From Valencia hispanica (taxonomy: Eukaryota; Chordata; Actinopteri; Cyprinodontiformes; Valenciidae): 64,000 nt of DNA. Shown here piece by piece: positions 55,690 through 64,000 of this stretch. Within the stretch, counting starts at the first letter, position 1. The number at the start of each line of letters is the position of its first letter. The position numbers and the translations under genes were made by a program. The notes under the pieces were generated by a model that saw only the letters and a list, made by a program, of their open reading frames with translations, was not told the DNA's origin and searched no databases. The stretch spans positions 8,451,001 through 8,515,000 of the forward strand of contig OY747704.1 of NCBI GenBank assembly GCA_963556495.2. Direction: 5' to 3'.

Positions 55690-56640
55690 AGACTAAATGT
55701 TCACGTGTTTTAGGTCACTTAAGATGACCAAAATGATTTCTATTAGCAAAATACCAAAATAATTTAATATTTTTTTCTTATGGTTCAGAAGTTTACAGTG
55801 GTAGCGAACTGTGTGACTTGGGTCAAACGTTTTGGGTATCTTTATACAAGCTTCTCACAATACTTTACTAGAATTTCCACCCATTCCTTTTGACAGAACT
55901 GGTGTAACTGAGACTGGTTTGTAGGCCATCTTGTCTACACACCTTTTCAGCTATGTCCAGAAATGTTCTATGGGACTGAGATCAGGGCTTTATGATGGAC
56001 ATTCCAGAACATAACTTTGATGCCATTAAGCCACTTTGTATCCAATTTGGTGGTGTATGCTTAGTGTCAAAAAAGCTTTCTTTCCTAGTGATACCACCTA
56101 TTTTGTGGTCCCCCTTCTGCAACAAAACACCAACCTCGATGATGTTATCCCCATATTTCACAGTTGGAATGGTGCTTAGGCTCGCAGACGTCCATGCTGT
56201 CCCCCAAATTTAAGACTTCAATTTATTAAAAATACTTGATTTATTCAAAATAAATCCAAATCCATTGCTGATGTTGCACTGTTATGCTAAATCAACTCGG
56301 TTTAAAGGAGAGGATGTTTGCTTCTCTTTTCTGATACTGACCAAAACTTCATGTCTTTTATTTTCTTCAGGTTTTCCTTTCATTTTCTCCAGTGTCACAT
56401 CCTATCTCATGTGTACAGAAGCATATTGTGCAACCACGATAACTGGTTAATCCAGCCAAGAGATTTAGGGTGGATATTTTTTTTTTTTGTATCAAAACAA
56501 TCAAAGCATGAAAGAAGTTGTTGCAGCATGATAGTTATTCCAAGTTATATACAGAAATATGTAGGTTAATTAAATGAATCCAGTCACATTCAGTCATTTA
56601 CATACCTTGGTTAAATGCTAGTTATAATACAGTGCATGTC
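55690..56640 (-). mobile_element. Old Tc1 element remnant
   Basis: AGAAGTTTACAGTG, TTCTCACAATACTTTACT.GAA, GAACTGGTGTAACTGAGA and GGGACTGAGATCAGGGCTTT match antisense Tc1 transposase of the Passport/SB-like type. Traces of the right terminus lie near 56580-56610. It is highly degenerate and has no open transposase. Confidence 0.7.
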
Positions 56641-57446
56641 TATCTACGCATTTTTCAACTTCGGAAACTGAAGTAAAAAACTAAACTAAAAGTATTCAAT
56701 ATTCTGGAATTTACCAAATTATATATAAATATACATACACTTTTAAGAATTTTAATGCCAAGTTTGAATCCTATACTTTTAGTCTACCTGCTTTTATCTG
56801 AACCAGTCAGGACAGGGTAATGAACAAAACCATGCTATATGACAGCTATATGGCATGCTTAGACTCTCAAAAGCAGTGGATTATGCATGTTCCAGTAATC
56901 CTGTCATTGTTACAGACACTTACCACTATGACCTGTGTCACACCCTCTTTGCTTCTTACCTAAACATACCAGATGTGTTGCATCTTGTCAGTCACTGCCT
57001 AAAAAGTGCACTTAAGTATTTCGCTCAATGTCCCTTGATTTGCAGTAAGGAATTAGGTGGTTTGAGATTTCCCATTTCAAACACATACAAAGCAGCCTTG
57101 AGTTGCCTACCCAAGAAGTTTCACCAAAACTCACATTTAAGCATGTGACCAAATCAGCTCATATTTACATAACCTAGGTCGTTTCCCCGTTAACGACAAA
57201 TCACCAAGATTGCTTAGTTCTTAGCAGTTTATGCAACCCTAATAGCCTCGTTAGGAATAACAATAGCCCCCTTAGTGGCCTTAACCATAGACTTATAAAT
57301 CTTATGCTCCCAATCCAGTTTTCAGACCCGAAGAAGCCTCTTGGATGAGAGCCGAAAAATTTTCAAGACAGGAAATGGCCAGTTGCCTTCATTTAAACTC
57401 AAGAATATTATGTCCCGGATGACTGAGAATCTACACCAACGTACTA
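56641..57446. other. Unassigned sequence with a 97-codon open frame
   Basis: A plus frame at 56855-57148 (MLRLSKAVDYACSS...) has no domain I know. Near 57325-57425, GAAGAAGCCTCTTGGATGAG and GGATGACTGAGAATCTACAC match a common fish retroelement tail. No host gene is supported. Confidence 0.35.
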
Positions 57447-57562
57447 CAGACCCTTTCCAAAAAATGAGAATATCATGGAAAAGTTTTGTTCCATAATTCC
57501 AAATGAAAACGTTAATCTTCCATAAATTATAGATTCAGGCCCCACAATTTAAACGATTTCAA

Positions 57563-57905
57563 GTATTAAGGCCCCGTCTACATTAGGTCGCTTAAGTGCT
57601 TAAAATATTTAGTCAATACACCGTCTCGGCCACACTAGCACATCGTTTAAGGTTCCCCTCCCCGGATATTTTTTTTCCACGGGTAAGTGGGCCGTCTATT
57701 TCTTAAATTTCCGATTCTTGGATTGGTGTTGATTCGTTAGGCATTTAACAACTGAGATCAGTAAGTGACTTCAGAAAACGCACCAAAGCTAGCTTTATAA
57801 CAACCGGTGACCACTCATAGGTAAACAATAGGAAGATGGAGGCAAATCATGCAGACATGCCGTTGTTGCTCCTTTTTGTACATGTAGAGGCGCTTGTAAA
57901 AAGCA
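57563..57905 (+). mobile_element. Harbinger-like fragment inside the Tc1
   Basis: GGCCCCGTCTACATTAGGTC and CACACTAGCACATCG are followed by ATG 57837 (MEANHADMPLLLLFVHVEAL), like a Harbinger first exon, with abrupt ends where Tc1 resumes. No right terminus is seen, so it is a partial copy. Confidence 0.4.
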
Positions 57906-57911
57906 CACAAG

Positions 57912-58499
57912 AATCACTGGACTGTTGGCCAGTGATCCAAGGTCCTCTTTTCCGATGAAAATAAAGCGTGTCTTTCATTCGGGAATCAAGGTCCAAGGGT
58001 TTGGAGGAGAACCCAAGCTGCTTGAGGTCCAGTGTGAAATATCCAGTCAGTCATGATTTGGGGTGCAATGTCCGGTGCAGGTGTTGGTAGATGCTGCTTT
58101 CTTAAATCCAAGGTCACCGCATCAGTCTACCAGAATGTTTTAGAGGACTTCATGATTCCTTCAGCTGAGGATCTGTATGGAGATGCAGATTTAATCTTCC
58201 AGCAGGAACTGGCCCCTGCCCATACCACCAGAATCACCAAAACCTGGTTTGATGCCCATGCCATCACAGTGCTCGACTGGCCAGCCAACTCGCCGGACCT
58301 AAACCCCCTTGAGTATCTATGGTGTATTATCAAGAGGAAAATGAGGGACACCAGACCCAAAAACAAAGAACAGCTGACAGAGAGCATTAAGGAAATCTGG
58401 GGTTTCATAACTCCCAGGCAATGCCACAGGCTGATTGCCTCAATGCCATGGCGCATCGAGGCAGTGATTAAGGCAAAGGGATTCCCTACCAAGTATTGA
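57912..58499 (+). pseudogene. Tc1 transposase C-terminal half
   Basis: VLFSDENKACLSFGNQGPRV carries the first catalytic Asp before a stop near 58020. From 58053 the 148-codon frame includes the glycine box VMIWGAMSGAGVG, FQQELAPAHTTR (where QHD is expected the second Asp is Glu: QQE), SPDLNPLEYLWCII (the catalytic Glu) and the C-terminal GFPTKY. The altered second catalytic position and missing DNA-binding half make it inactive. Confidence 0.88.
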
Positions 58500-58855
58500 A
58501 GATTGACATATCGTTTTGAAAGTACAATTTTTTGATTGATTTGATCCTAATTTCTTTTATTTTCTGCAAAAACTGAAAACTAAATGATTTCTTCACAGCA
58601 TTCTAATTTTTTGAATTCCTGTTTTTGTGGGTTTTATGAGCTGGAAGCCCAAATTATGTACAAATAAACAACTAAATACTTGAAATCGTTGAAGTTGTGG
58701 GCCCTGAGTCTATAATCTATGGAAGTTTACCATTTTGAATGGAATTATGGAAATAAACTTTTCCATGATATTCTATTTTTTTGGAATGGGTTTGTATATT
58801 AATCCGAAAGTTAAATTAAATATTGTAACTCATATTATACGTTTCTTCTCAGAGT

Positions 58856-59035
58856 TCAATTCAAAAATACTTTATTATACATGTAGATGTTAATCGCTGT
58901 GGGCAGGAAGGATCTACAGTAGCAGTCCCTCTGACAGCAGATCTGAAGAGATCTCCAAATGAAAACACTATTGTATAACACTGATGAGGAGGATGCTGAG
59001 GGTTGTCTTTAATATTCAGCATTTTAGAAAAGGGG
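58856..59035 (-). repeat. Rex1/CR1-like LINE 3' tail
   Basis: TTCAATTCAAAAATACTTTA and CTGTGGGCAGGAAGGATCT in antisense, the same tail as at 4.1 and 63.1 kb. Only the last ~180 bases are present. Confidence 0.65.
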
Positions 59036-59084
59036 TATTACAGTAAAGACTAAGTGTAAATATGCACAAAACTTTTCAGATTTT

Positions 59085-59240
59085 TGTTTCTTCAATTCTG
59101 TCAGTGTGCCCCCACTCAGCTGTGGCTACAATGTAGCTTAACATCACCATTGTGTGAATATGTGCGTGACTGAATCTAGTGTGACGCGCTTTGGGGTCCT
59201 CAGAACAATATAAAGTACAAGCCATTTTAAATTTTGAAAA
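59085..59240 (+). repeat. SINE-like fragment
   Basis: TGTGTGAATATGTGCGTGACTG, then GTGACGCGCTTTGGGGTCCT, resembles the common fish SINE/LINE-tail repeat. Confidence 0.45.
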
Positions 59241-59344
59241 CCATATATCATGTTTCTTCCACATCACACTGATGTACTACTACTTTATACTGGCTGATCA
59301 CACAAATCACCAAAAACATGAACTAAAACAACAAGAAGGTAAAC

Positions 59345-60109
59345 TTTTATTGTAAATTATTAACTGTCATTATGTTGACCACTGTTAAAAAAACCAAACC
59401 ATAAGTTGTACATACATTTGTAAAAAAAAAAAAAAAAAGTGTGGCATGAGCTTATTAGGTTTCAAGGTCAAAAACATGTATGCAATATTCTCTATCAGAT
59501 CTAAATAGGTTTAAATATAAGAACTGAAAATCAGCACTACAGAAAAAAATAAATTCCAGATGATACTGCTTCCAGTAATCTGCTCTTTAACATGAAAACT
59601 ACAAACTTTAAAAAAAGATTGATGAACAATTAATTGCATTATTTTACTTTTTAGTATTATTTGGCTACATAGAAGCTCCACACCATCATGTCAAACATCA
59701 TGTCAGACCGATTTTCATCTTTCACTCTCGTTTGACTCTATTCTGCTACACCGACAACTTGAAGTCATTTTTTCTTGCACATATGGAGTCAGAGGAGCAA
59801 CACAAATTTGACCCAAGGCATTGAAAGACATGAAGAATTTACTGTCAATCTGCATACACAGAACCTGCTGGTGTACCATGCGCCTAAGGGGTTTAAATCA
59901 CGCTCAAACAGGACTCCTGATGAATAGCCTCAAAAATGTATCCTGCACACTACCGTCTGATGGTAGATAGACTGTATGATGACTAGTTCTGAAAGTAACG
60001 TCATGATGATGTACACCTCAGTTTACTTAGCACTACAGGTAAGTTATACCTAAATCTGTATCTGAAGGCCGCTTCAGTGTTGGATTTATGGGCCTAGATC
60101 TTATATGTC
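59345..60109 (-). other. ptar1: Likely 3' UTR of ptar1
   Basis: Follows the ptar1 stop (60112-60110). No coding and no obvious repeat. An AATAAA on the minus strand at about 59347-59352 is a plausible polyadenylation signal. Confidence 0.5.
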
Positions 60110-60479
60110 TTAAGACTGTGCACTAATGACAGTATCTAACCACTTTTTGTATGCCAGAGCATAGTTCTTTTGCTCAGGGTTACAGCAACTGTTCAGTATA
60201 CTGTTGACAAAGATGTGTTCATTTTGTAGGGTCAGAAGGCTGGGCAGAAGGATTCCTCGCCTTAGACGCTTACTATCATGGTCAGGCAAGGACCGCCAAT
60301 CCACCTCCATAGGTACACCAACGTGCTTATGTTTGTCCACACTCTTCCCCTGGCTGGCACATGCTTGCTGGCTGCCCCCTGGGTCATTGGTACAGAGAGG
60401 CTTTAATTCGTTCTCTCTACCATCACTGCAGGAATCCTGATCCTGTTTCCACTGATGCCATAAGTAGTACACATGCCGC
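60110..60479 (-). CDS. ptar1: ptar1, last coding exon
   Basis: Exon from acceptor TTCTCTTCCAG (AG at 60481-60480) to the TAA at 60112-60110. It completes the codon begun in the previous exon: WSHR|RHVYYLWHQW continues a prenyltransferase alpha repeat. A variable linker (SCSDGRENELKP..., VPMEVDWRSL) leads to the conserved C-terminus LQNEHIFVNSILNSCCNPEQ and YALAYKKWLDTV. These blocks line up with human PTAR1 (RRH..YL, MEVD, E.RF..., A.AYRKWL). The sequence further upstream in the same frame (to 60784) is intron read-through and should not be included. Confidence 0.9.
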
Positions 60480-60682
60480 CTGGAAGAGAAGAAATCATTA
60501 ATACTGCATTTTACTACTGAAATTATATTTATATAATATACATATATGTAAAAAACTTCAAACTTTGAAGTCTTTCTAGTCTTTCTGCTCCTCCTTGTTA
60601 CAGATTGGTAATGAAGTAAAAACCTATAGTCATTATCGTCTACGTCACTCCCTGCTCTACTGCGCATGTCTTCTGCAGAAGG

Positions 60683-60870
60683 ATGTCTTGTTGTGCAGTT
60701 GGTTGCACAAATCGCTTTGATAAAACTACAAAACGTGCAAGTTCCATAGAAATCCATCGACTCGCACCCCTCAAGGCAAAACACGTACCTTATTGCAAGC
60801 TATCAGAAGAAGCACTTGGAATGATGACTAAAAGTGCAACAATCTACAGTGATCACTTCACATCAGGTAA
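60683..60870 (+). pseudogene. THAP zinc-finger exon, antisense in the ptar1 intron
   Basis: ATG 60683 opens MSCCAVGCTNRFDKTTKRAS with a C-x4-C pair. TIYSDHFTSG (near 60845) supplies the C-terminal D-H-F of a THAP domain, followed directly by a donor (CAG|GTAAGCC at about 60869). The usual Trp and second Cys (SRICSDHF) are altered (TIYSDHF). It could be a decayed THAP-transposon exon or an unannotated host gene's first exon; I favour the former. Confidence 0.6.
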
Positions 60871-61290
60871 GCCTTGGCAAAAACCAAAAAACAAGCTAAC
60901 ATTGCTAAGCAACACTGCAACTGCAAGGTAACCGCAAATAACAACAATGGGAACCGGAGCTATGCAACAGTCTCTTTCTGTAGCTAGGTTGCAAGAGCAT
61001 CCACTGTGTTGATAAACAAATAATCCCTCTATAGATTTGTTTGACCCACCCAGTCATATGACTCCCAATGAAAAACGAAAAATCATAAAAAAACTTTTAA
61101 AAAAATTAATGTTTTTTGTTAGAACCACTACTACTTAATGAAGACTTCACTTACGATTAAAATGTGAGAATTTACAAAGTTAAGCTACGGTCCTTCTGAT
61201 TCAGATAATCCCTATCATATCTGCTAGCTCAGATGATCAGATGAAGTTTTATGTCTTGAATATGACAACAAGCTTGGATATGCACACATA

Positions 61291-61560
61291 TTTAAAGAGG
61301 AAATCACCCCCAAATCAACTTTTTGTCGCTAATAAACTGTATAAATAAGTGTCTAATATTGAAAATATTGTCTGCCAAAAAAGTCTGTGTGGCACTCTCT
61401 TCGGGTTAAAACTCTACACTGCACTTGAATTTGAATCAGGCATTGCTGTTTGCTCTGCGGTGATGGCTGAAATCAACCATGCTGTTGCTGTGGGATATAA
61501 AACAAGCAGAGTCTCAGCCACGCCTCCGTAGCGAGTTGGAGTTGGAATAGCAAGTAAATG
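61291..61560. repeat. TTAA-started fish repeat, partial
   Basis: TTTAAAGAGGAAATCACCCC at the left, then AAGTCTGTGTGGCACTCTC and GAGTTGGAGTTGGAATAGC. It resembles an abundant fish TTAA-type MITE. The right end was not found. Confidence 0.4.
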
Positions 61561-62085
61561 TTGATGCCGCCCAGCCCTCTCCTCCTACCATCCCTCTGTC
61601 TGCCAGGCAAAAAAAGAAACAGGAAACAAACATGAAATGTGGCTGGAGTTAGGGGGGTGAGTGGATATTTAACATCCAGTCTGAATGAGTGTGAAACGGT
61701 GAGTGTCAAACCTCTTGCTACACTCATGGGACTTAAGCATTAGTTCTACAAAATTATGCTTGCAGCATCCATCAGTAACAAACAGTAATGTGTTTTCAAA
61801 AGTGCACACAAAGAAAAGGTAAAGTACAGAACTAAAGAACATAAATCTGTTTGTAAAATTGCCCTTACATAAATATTTTAAGAATCTGTAGAAACGTATG
61901 AGGAAAATATTACAAACATAATATATTTAAAAAATCTTGGCAGAAGGGAATCCTTTTTAAAAGTACAGTTGACAAGCTGATATTAACAGAACAATACACA
62001 AGCATTTTTTACTGCATATCTATTTTCTCCTGTAGTAATGGGTAAATTCAAATCAGAAAGCGTATAATAAATTCTGAAAGCTTAC

Positions 62086-62423
62086 CTGTGACTCCAGAGT
62101 GTTTCATGTCCAGGGAAGGACTGAATGAGGTCTGAACAAAGTTCGGTCTCCTGGTAAAAAAGCTGAAAAACTGTAGTGAGCCTATCCCCACTGGCTGCAT
62201 CAGCCAATGACAGCTCACCATTAGCCTGGGGAGCACTGCTGGGAACTGTATTGCTCCGGTGCTGGGATGTACCAAAGATTGTGCTAGCAGAATTAGAAGA
62301 CTGAGACTGGTTCAGTTCAGTGATTAACTCCTTGAGAAGGAACTGGCGGTAGTGAAACCCACTGTGGTCAGACACGTGCATGGAGACCCACGGATGCACA
62401 GAAGACAGCTCATCATTGAAAAC
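62086..62423 (-). CDS. ptar1: ptar1, internal coding exon
   Basis: Prenyltransferase alpha-subunit repeat-containing protein 1. In mammals PTAR1 pairs with RABGGTB as geranylgeranyltransferase type III, which modifies proteins such as YKT6. The exon runs from acceptor CCTACAG (phase 0, GTT = Val) to donor CAG|GTAAGC (phase 2). It encodes VFNDELSSVHPWVSMHVSDH then SGFHYRQFLLKELI, an alpha-subunit repeat with the characteristic H-Y-R signature. A variable linker follows, then DLIQSFPGHETLWSHR, the start of the next repeat. These two blocks are nearly identical to human PTAR1. Earlier exons lie beyond the window or were not recognised in 62.4-64 kb. Confidence 0.93.
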
Positions 62424-63094
62424 CTGTAGGAAAATAATGCAGTAAAGATAGATTACCTGCTGAGTCAACAACAGAAGATTAAACTACTTAACCTCTGTAG
62501 GTAGCCCCCTGGAAGATGATCAACCTTGCATTCATTATTACCTCATGTTCAGAGGTGTTACAGTAACTCACGCATACCATACCCCAACACAAACACACCA
62601 ATATCTGCACAGCAAGACACACTAATGTGTTCCCCGATTCTGGCTTCCTCCACTGTACCCTTGCCCCAAGTAGCCCAACGATCTATGCATTTGAGTGTGA
62701 CTGGGTGAATGTGGCCCTAGCATAAAAGCACATCAAGTGGTCAGGATAACTAGACAAGCTCAGTTCAGTAAATTTATCATTATACTTCACCTACTAACCT
62801 GTTGCGTTCAGTCACAGGAAAGCTACCAGTGCTGTGTATTATGTTGTCTTTAACTTTTTGAGTTCTGTTGCTAAGTAGCTTAGTTTTTTTCTTTCACTGT
62901 ACTATTTAAAATACCAGAATTTGAACAAACCTTAATAATAATGTGTCTGTTTGATGAAATCATTTAAAATAATCAGCACCAATAGAACTGATCTGATCAC
63001 TCAGCATCTGATCACTCAAAAAAAAATGTTACAGCCACCTGACCCAGAATAGACCGGCCGCACGCCCCTGCTACTGGTACTCCACAAGTAACCC
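62424..63094. other. ptar1: ptar1 intron, SINE-like trace
   Basis: No exon is visible. A SINE-like stretch (GAGTGTGACTGGGTGAATGTG...GTGGTCAGGATAACTAGACAAGC) lies at about 62690-62760. Confidence 0.5.
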
Positions 63095-63432
63095 TTCAAT
63101 TCAATTCGAATTAAATTCAAAAATATTGTATTGATCCCAGAGGGAAATTAAGTGTTGTTGTAGCTCATATAATGAATTTTTTAAGGAGTTGTTGTAGATA
63201 ATGATGGCTGTGGGAAGGAAGGATTTTCTGTATTGCATCGAAACTGATGACGCCTCCGACTGAAGACACTCTGTTGTTGTATGACAGTCTCATGAAGAGA
63301 ATGCTCAGGGTTGTCCATAATCTTTTTGATTTTATGACGAATTCTTTTTTGCATTATCATCTCCAGTGGTTCCACAGTAGTGCCAAGAACAGAATCAGCC
63401 TTCTTTATATCTTGATTGTGAAGATTTATCAT
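63095..63432 (-). pseudogene. Rex1/CR1-like LINE 3' end
   Basis: The minus frame has ADSVLGTTVEPLEMIMQKRI, then RHKIKKIMDNPEHSLHETVI and QQSVFSRRRHQFRCNTE, the C-terminal end of this LINE family's RT protein. It is followed by a short 3' UTR and a TTGAA-type tail at 63095-63125. It is one of the better-preserved ends of the family in the window. Confidence 0.85.
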
Positions 63433-63439
63433 TTACATA

Positions 63440-64000
63440 AAGAGACTGGAGTAGGGTTGCGGATTCACCATAAATCGATTAATTACGATGTGCAACGTGC
63501 CAAATCGATAATGATTCAAAAGTGTTGAAAGACTGATTATTTTTCATTATAATTAAATGAGAAAAACATAAAAGTCAAGCCTGCCACACGAACATTTTTA
63601 AGGGACGGACCGGCGAAACTGTTCGGTCATGCAGCGCCAAACTTACAAAATACAGCAAATATTTTGCACTTTAAGGCACATTTCCACTATTGGAACTTCC
63701 GGGGTAATTTGACCGGACCCTCCCGATATGTTCATGTTTCCACTTCTTTCGGGGCGGTTTCAGAAACCAGGGGAGTACCTGTATGGGGGTGTGTACTTGG
63801 AATGACCCAATGGAGTTGCTTAGGGGGAGCTGTGGTTAAGTCGTTGTTTGTATTACAAAAGGAAATGCGCAGACATTGTCAAACAACCGGCTTTGTAAAA
63901 ATAAGAGGAGTTGCTGGCGAAGCAGTTTATAAAAAACAGCAAACAACTAGAGCTGTAAAGTCCTAGTGGACTGGTCGACTAATTGGTTGATGCGTTCTGA
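63440..64000. other. hAT-like fragments, no gene
   Basis: GATTCACCATAAATCGATTA and ATTACGATGTGCAACGTG (63460-63500), and TAGAGCTGTAAAGTCC...GGTCGACTAATTGG at the window end, resemble termini of two fish hAT families. A 100-codon frame (63664-63966) between them has no domain and is probably chance. Confidence 0.4.

Larger units (their letters stand above)
57447..58794 (+). mobile_element. Tc1 element with replaced 5' interior
   Basis: Flanked by TA (57445-57446, 58795-58796). The ends CAGACCCTTTCCAAAAAATG and the complement of CAAACCCATTCCAAAAAAAT match, with the inner TIR part GGCCC.CAATTTAAACGATTT matching at 58690. Transposase sequence occurs only from about 57912; 57563-57905 is foreign Harbinger-like sequence that replaces the N-terminal half. 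Confidence 0.85.
60480..62085 (-). other. ptar1: ptar1 intron with antisense THAP exon and MITE piece
   Basis: Intron bounded by GTAAGC at 62085 and TTCCAG at 60480. It contains a plus-strand THAP frame at 60683 and a TTAA-started repeat at about 61291-61560. Confidence 0.8.

Noticed and set aside
60480..60784. N-terminal extension of the ptar1 last-exon frame
   Set aside because: A strong splice acceptor at 60480 and continuity with the 62086 donor phase show this is intron. The antisense THAP frame also overlaps it.

Overview
This is vertebrate, almost certainly teleost, nuclear DNA. It is intron-rich, has no operons, and is packed with fish-type transposable elements: Rex3/RTE, L2/Maui, L1, a Rex1/CR1-like LINE, Tc1-mariner, hAT, PIF/Harbinger, TTAA-type and P-like elements, and an endogenous retrovirus. 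Only two host genes are well supported. Both are on the minus strand, and they sit at opposite ends of the window. A large exon of apba1 (Mint1/X11-alpha, a synaptic adaptor) lies at about 1-2.5 kb. Two exons of ptar1, a prenyltransferase alpha-subunit-repeat protein, lie at 60.1-62.4 kb. Human APBA1 and PTAR1 are also neighbours in the same relative orientation (from memory), so the window looks like conserved synteny expanded by roughly 55 kb of mobile DNA.

Layout. 3.3-5.3 kb: a decayed Tc1 element carrying a LINE copy made only of its two ends. 5.5-19.2 kb: a deep nest. A Rex1/CR1-like LINE is split by a provirus (LTRs 6444-8650 and 18658-19069, target duplication ATGTT). The provirus 5' LTR is split by an L2 LINE. 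Its interior is filled by an opposite-strand retroelement with gag, protease-like and env-like remnants but no visible reverse transcriptase, and by a truncated Rex3. 20.3-25 kb: a decayed zinc-finger gene copy split by a complete but dead hAT element with perfect 8-bp target duplications. 25.3-26.5 kb: a hAT BED-finger exon split by a 723-bp Harbinger-like MITE. 26.6-28 kb: a second L2 copy with another insert. 29.36-30.96 kb: a Tc1 element with long inverted repeats and an uninterrupted 334-aa transposase, the only intact transposase in the window. 32.6-38.5 kb: pieces of hAT elements, a LINE 3' end and simple repeats. 38.49-43.74 kb: a 5'-truncated L1 with a very GC-rich 3' UTR, poly(A) and a 15-bp target duplication. 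44.1-50.7 kb: an L2-like LINE with an ORF1 esterase domain, split by a THAP/P-like transposon with 340-bp inverted repeats. 51.0-53.66 kb: three nested DNA transposons. 55.7-58.8 kb: Tc1 remnants.

The host genes are probably unrelated in function. Apba1 links Munc18, CASK and presynaptic membranes. PTAR1 pairs with the RabGGTase beta subunit. Everything between them reads as genomic parasites in layers, and target-site duplications let the order of insertion be read directly in several places. I did not find a convincing new functional system. The least familiar items are the RT-less gag-pro-env element, the P-like transposon, the LINE made of its two ends, and a few orphan exon-like sequences.
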